This document shows, piece by piece, positions 5,268-5,464 of a stretch of DNA of 5,464 bases; positions within the stretch are counted from its first letter, which is position 1; each line of letters opens with the position of its first letter. This DNA comes from Candidatus Thorarchaeota archaeon (GTDB lineage: Archaea > Asgardarchaeota > Thorarchaeia > Thorarchaeales > Thorarchaeaceae): the NCBI GenBank assembly GCA_029855925.1, contig JAGSHP010000443.1, forward strand, positions 1 through 5,464, given 5' to 3'. A model generated the notes under the pieces. It was not told the DNA's origin and searched no databases. It worked only from the letters and a program-made list of their open reading frames with translations. A program made the position numbers and the translations under genes.

Positions 5268-5464
5268 TTGAAAAGGAACATCTTTCTAGGGATTGCTATG
5301 CTTGCCATCTTTGCTTTTGCATTCTTGGCAGCCCCCGCAATCAACGCGGCCACTGTTCGTGATACAACATCTGTGACCCGAAGTGGTTATCGCGGTGGTC
5401 GCCGGTCGAACACACCCCCCACAGTGACAATCACTGCCCCTGCAAATCTAGCGACTGTCCAGGG
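5268..5464 (+). CDS. Secreted protein with signal peptide and Ig-like domain start (partial)
   Basis: An open frame runs from TTG 5268 to the window end (65 codons, no stop), so the gene is truncated at its 3' side. The N-terminus MKRNIFLGIAMLAIFAFAFL has the charged n-region and hydrophobic core of a Sec signal peptide, with probable cleavage after the AINA at 24-27. A short basic, Ser/Thr/Gly-rich stretch (SGYRGGRRSN) follows. Residues 48-65 (NTPPTVTITAPANLATVQ) match the opening strand of bacterial-type Ig-like domains (PPTVTITSPANGATV pattern), which occur in secreted peptidases, glycosidases and surface proteins. The catalytic or binding module, if any, is outside the window, so no function can be given. 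Confidence 0.8.
   Translation, partial: MKRNIFLGIAMLAIFAFAFLAAPAINAATVRDTTSVTRSGYRGGRRSNTPPTVTITAPANLATVQ

Noticed and set aside
1..5464. CRISPR arrays, insertion sequences, attachment sites or phage genes
   Set aside because: No regularly spaced repeats, transposase-like frames, terminal inverted repeats or integrase genes were seen on either strand.

Overview
The window looks archaeal. Shine-Dalgarno (SD) sequences of the GAGG/GGTGA type sit 4-9 nt before most starts. Divergent and downstream genes are preceded by AT-rich TATA/BRE-like boxes rather than bacterial -35/-10 pairs, and one gene starts with TTG. G+C is moderate. An Asgard (for example Thorarchaeota-like) or euryarchaeal source fits, but this is an inference from style and gene content; no taxonomic marker is present.

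Left part (about 1-2723, + strand): a tight five-gene operon. It encodes an ABC-2 type ATPase, its membrane permease (8-bp overlap), an ArsR-like winged-helix regulator, a 108-residue membrane protein with two hydrophobic segments and an acidic C-terminal coiled coil, and a 41-residue coiled-coil microprotein that is net basic. The last three genes follow at 22, 4 and 4 bp. The first two make a conventional ABC-2 export or membrane-remodelling pump. The last two are unrecognised and may form a membrane-anchored accessory complex.

Middle part (2737-4442, - strand): an arcC-fdhD pair, convergent with the ABC operon across only 13 bp. ArcC looks like a complete, active carbamate kinase. The FdhD homologue is short, lacks the CXXC loop of sulfurtransferase FdhD and has substitutions in the EDVGRH-type motif, so it may not act as a classical sulfur carrier. 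No formate dehydrogenase is visible.

Right part (4443-5464): a 203-bp divergent promoter region, then a + strand 2[4Fe-4S] ferredoxin domain carrying an unusual Arg/Gly-rich and Ser-rich N-terminal extension of about 75 residues. A 226-bp intergenic region follows, with two TATA-like boxes and two inverted repeats. The window ends inside a TTG-started secreted protein with a signal peptide and the beginning of an Ig-like domain.
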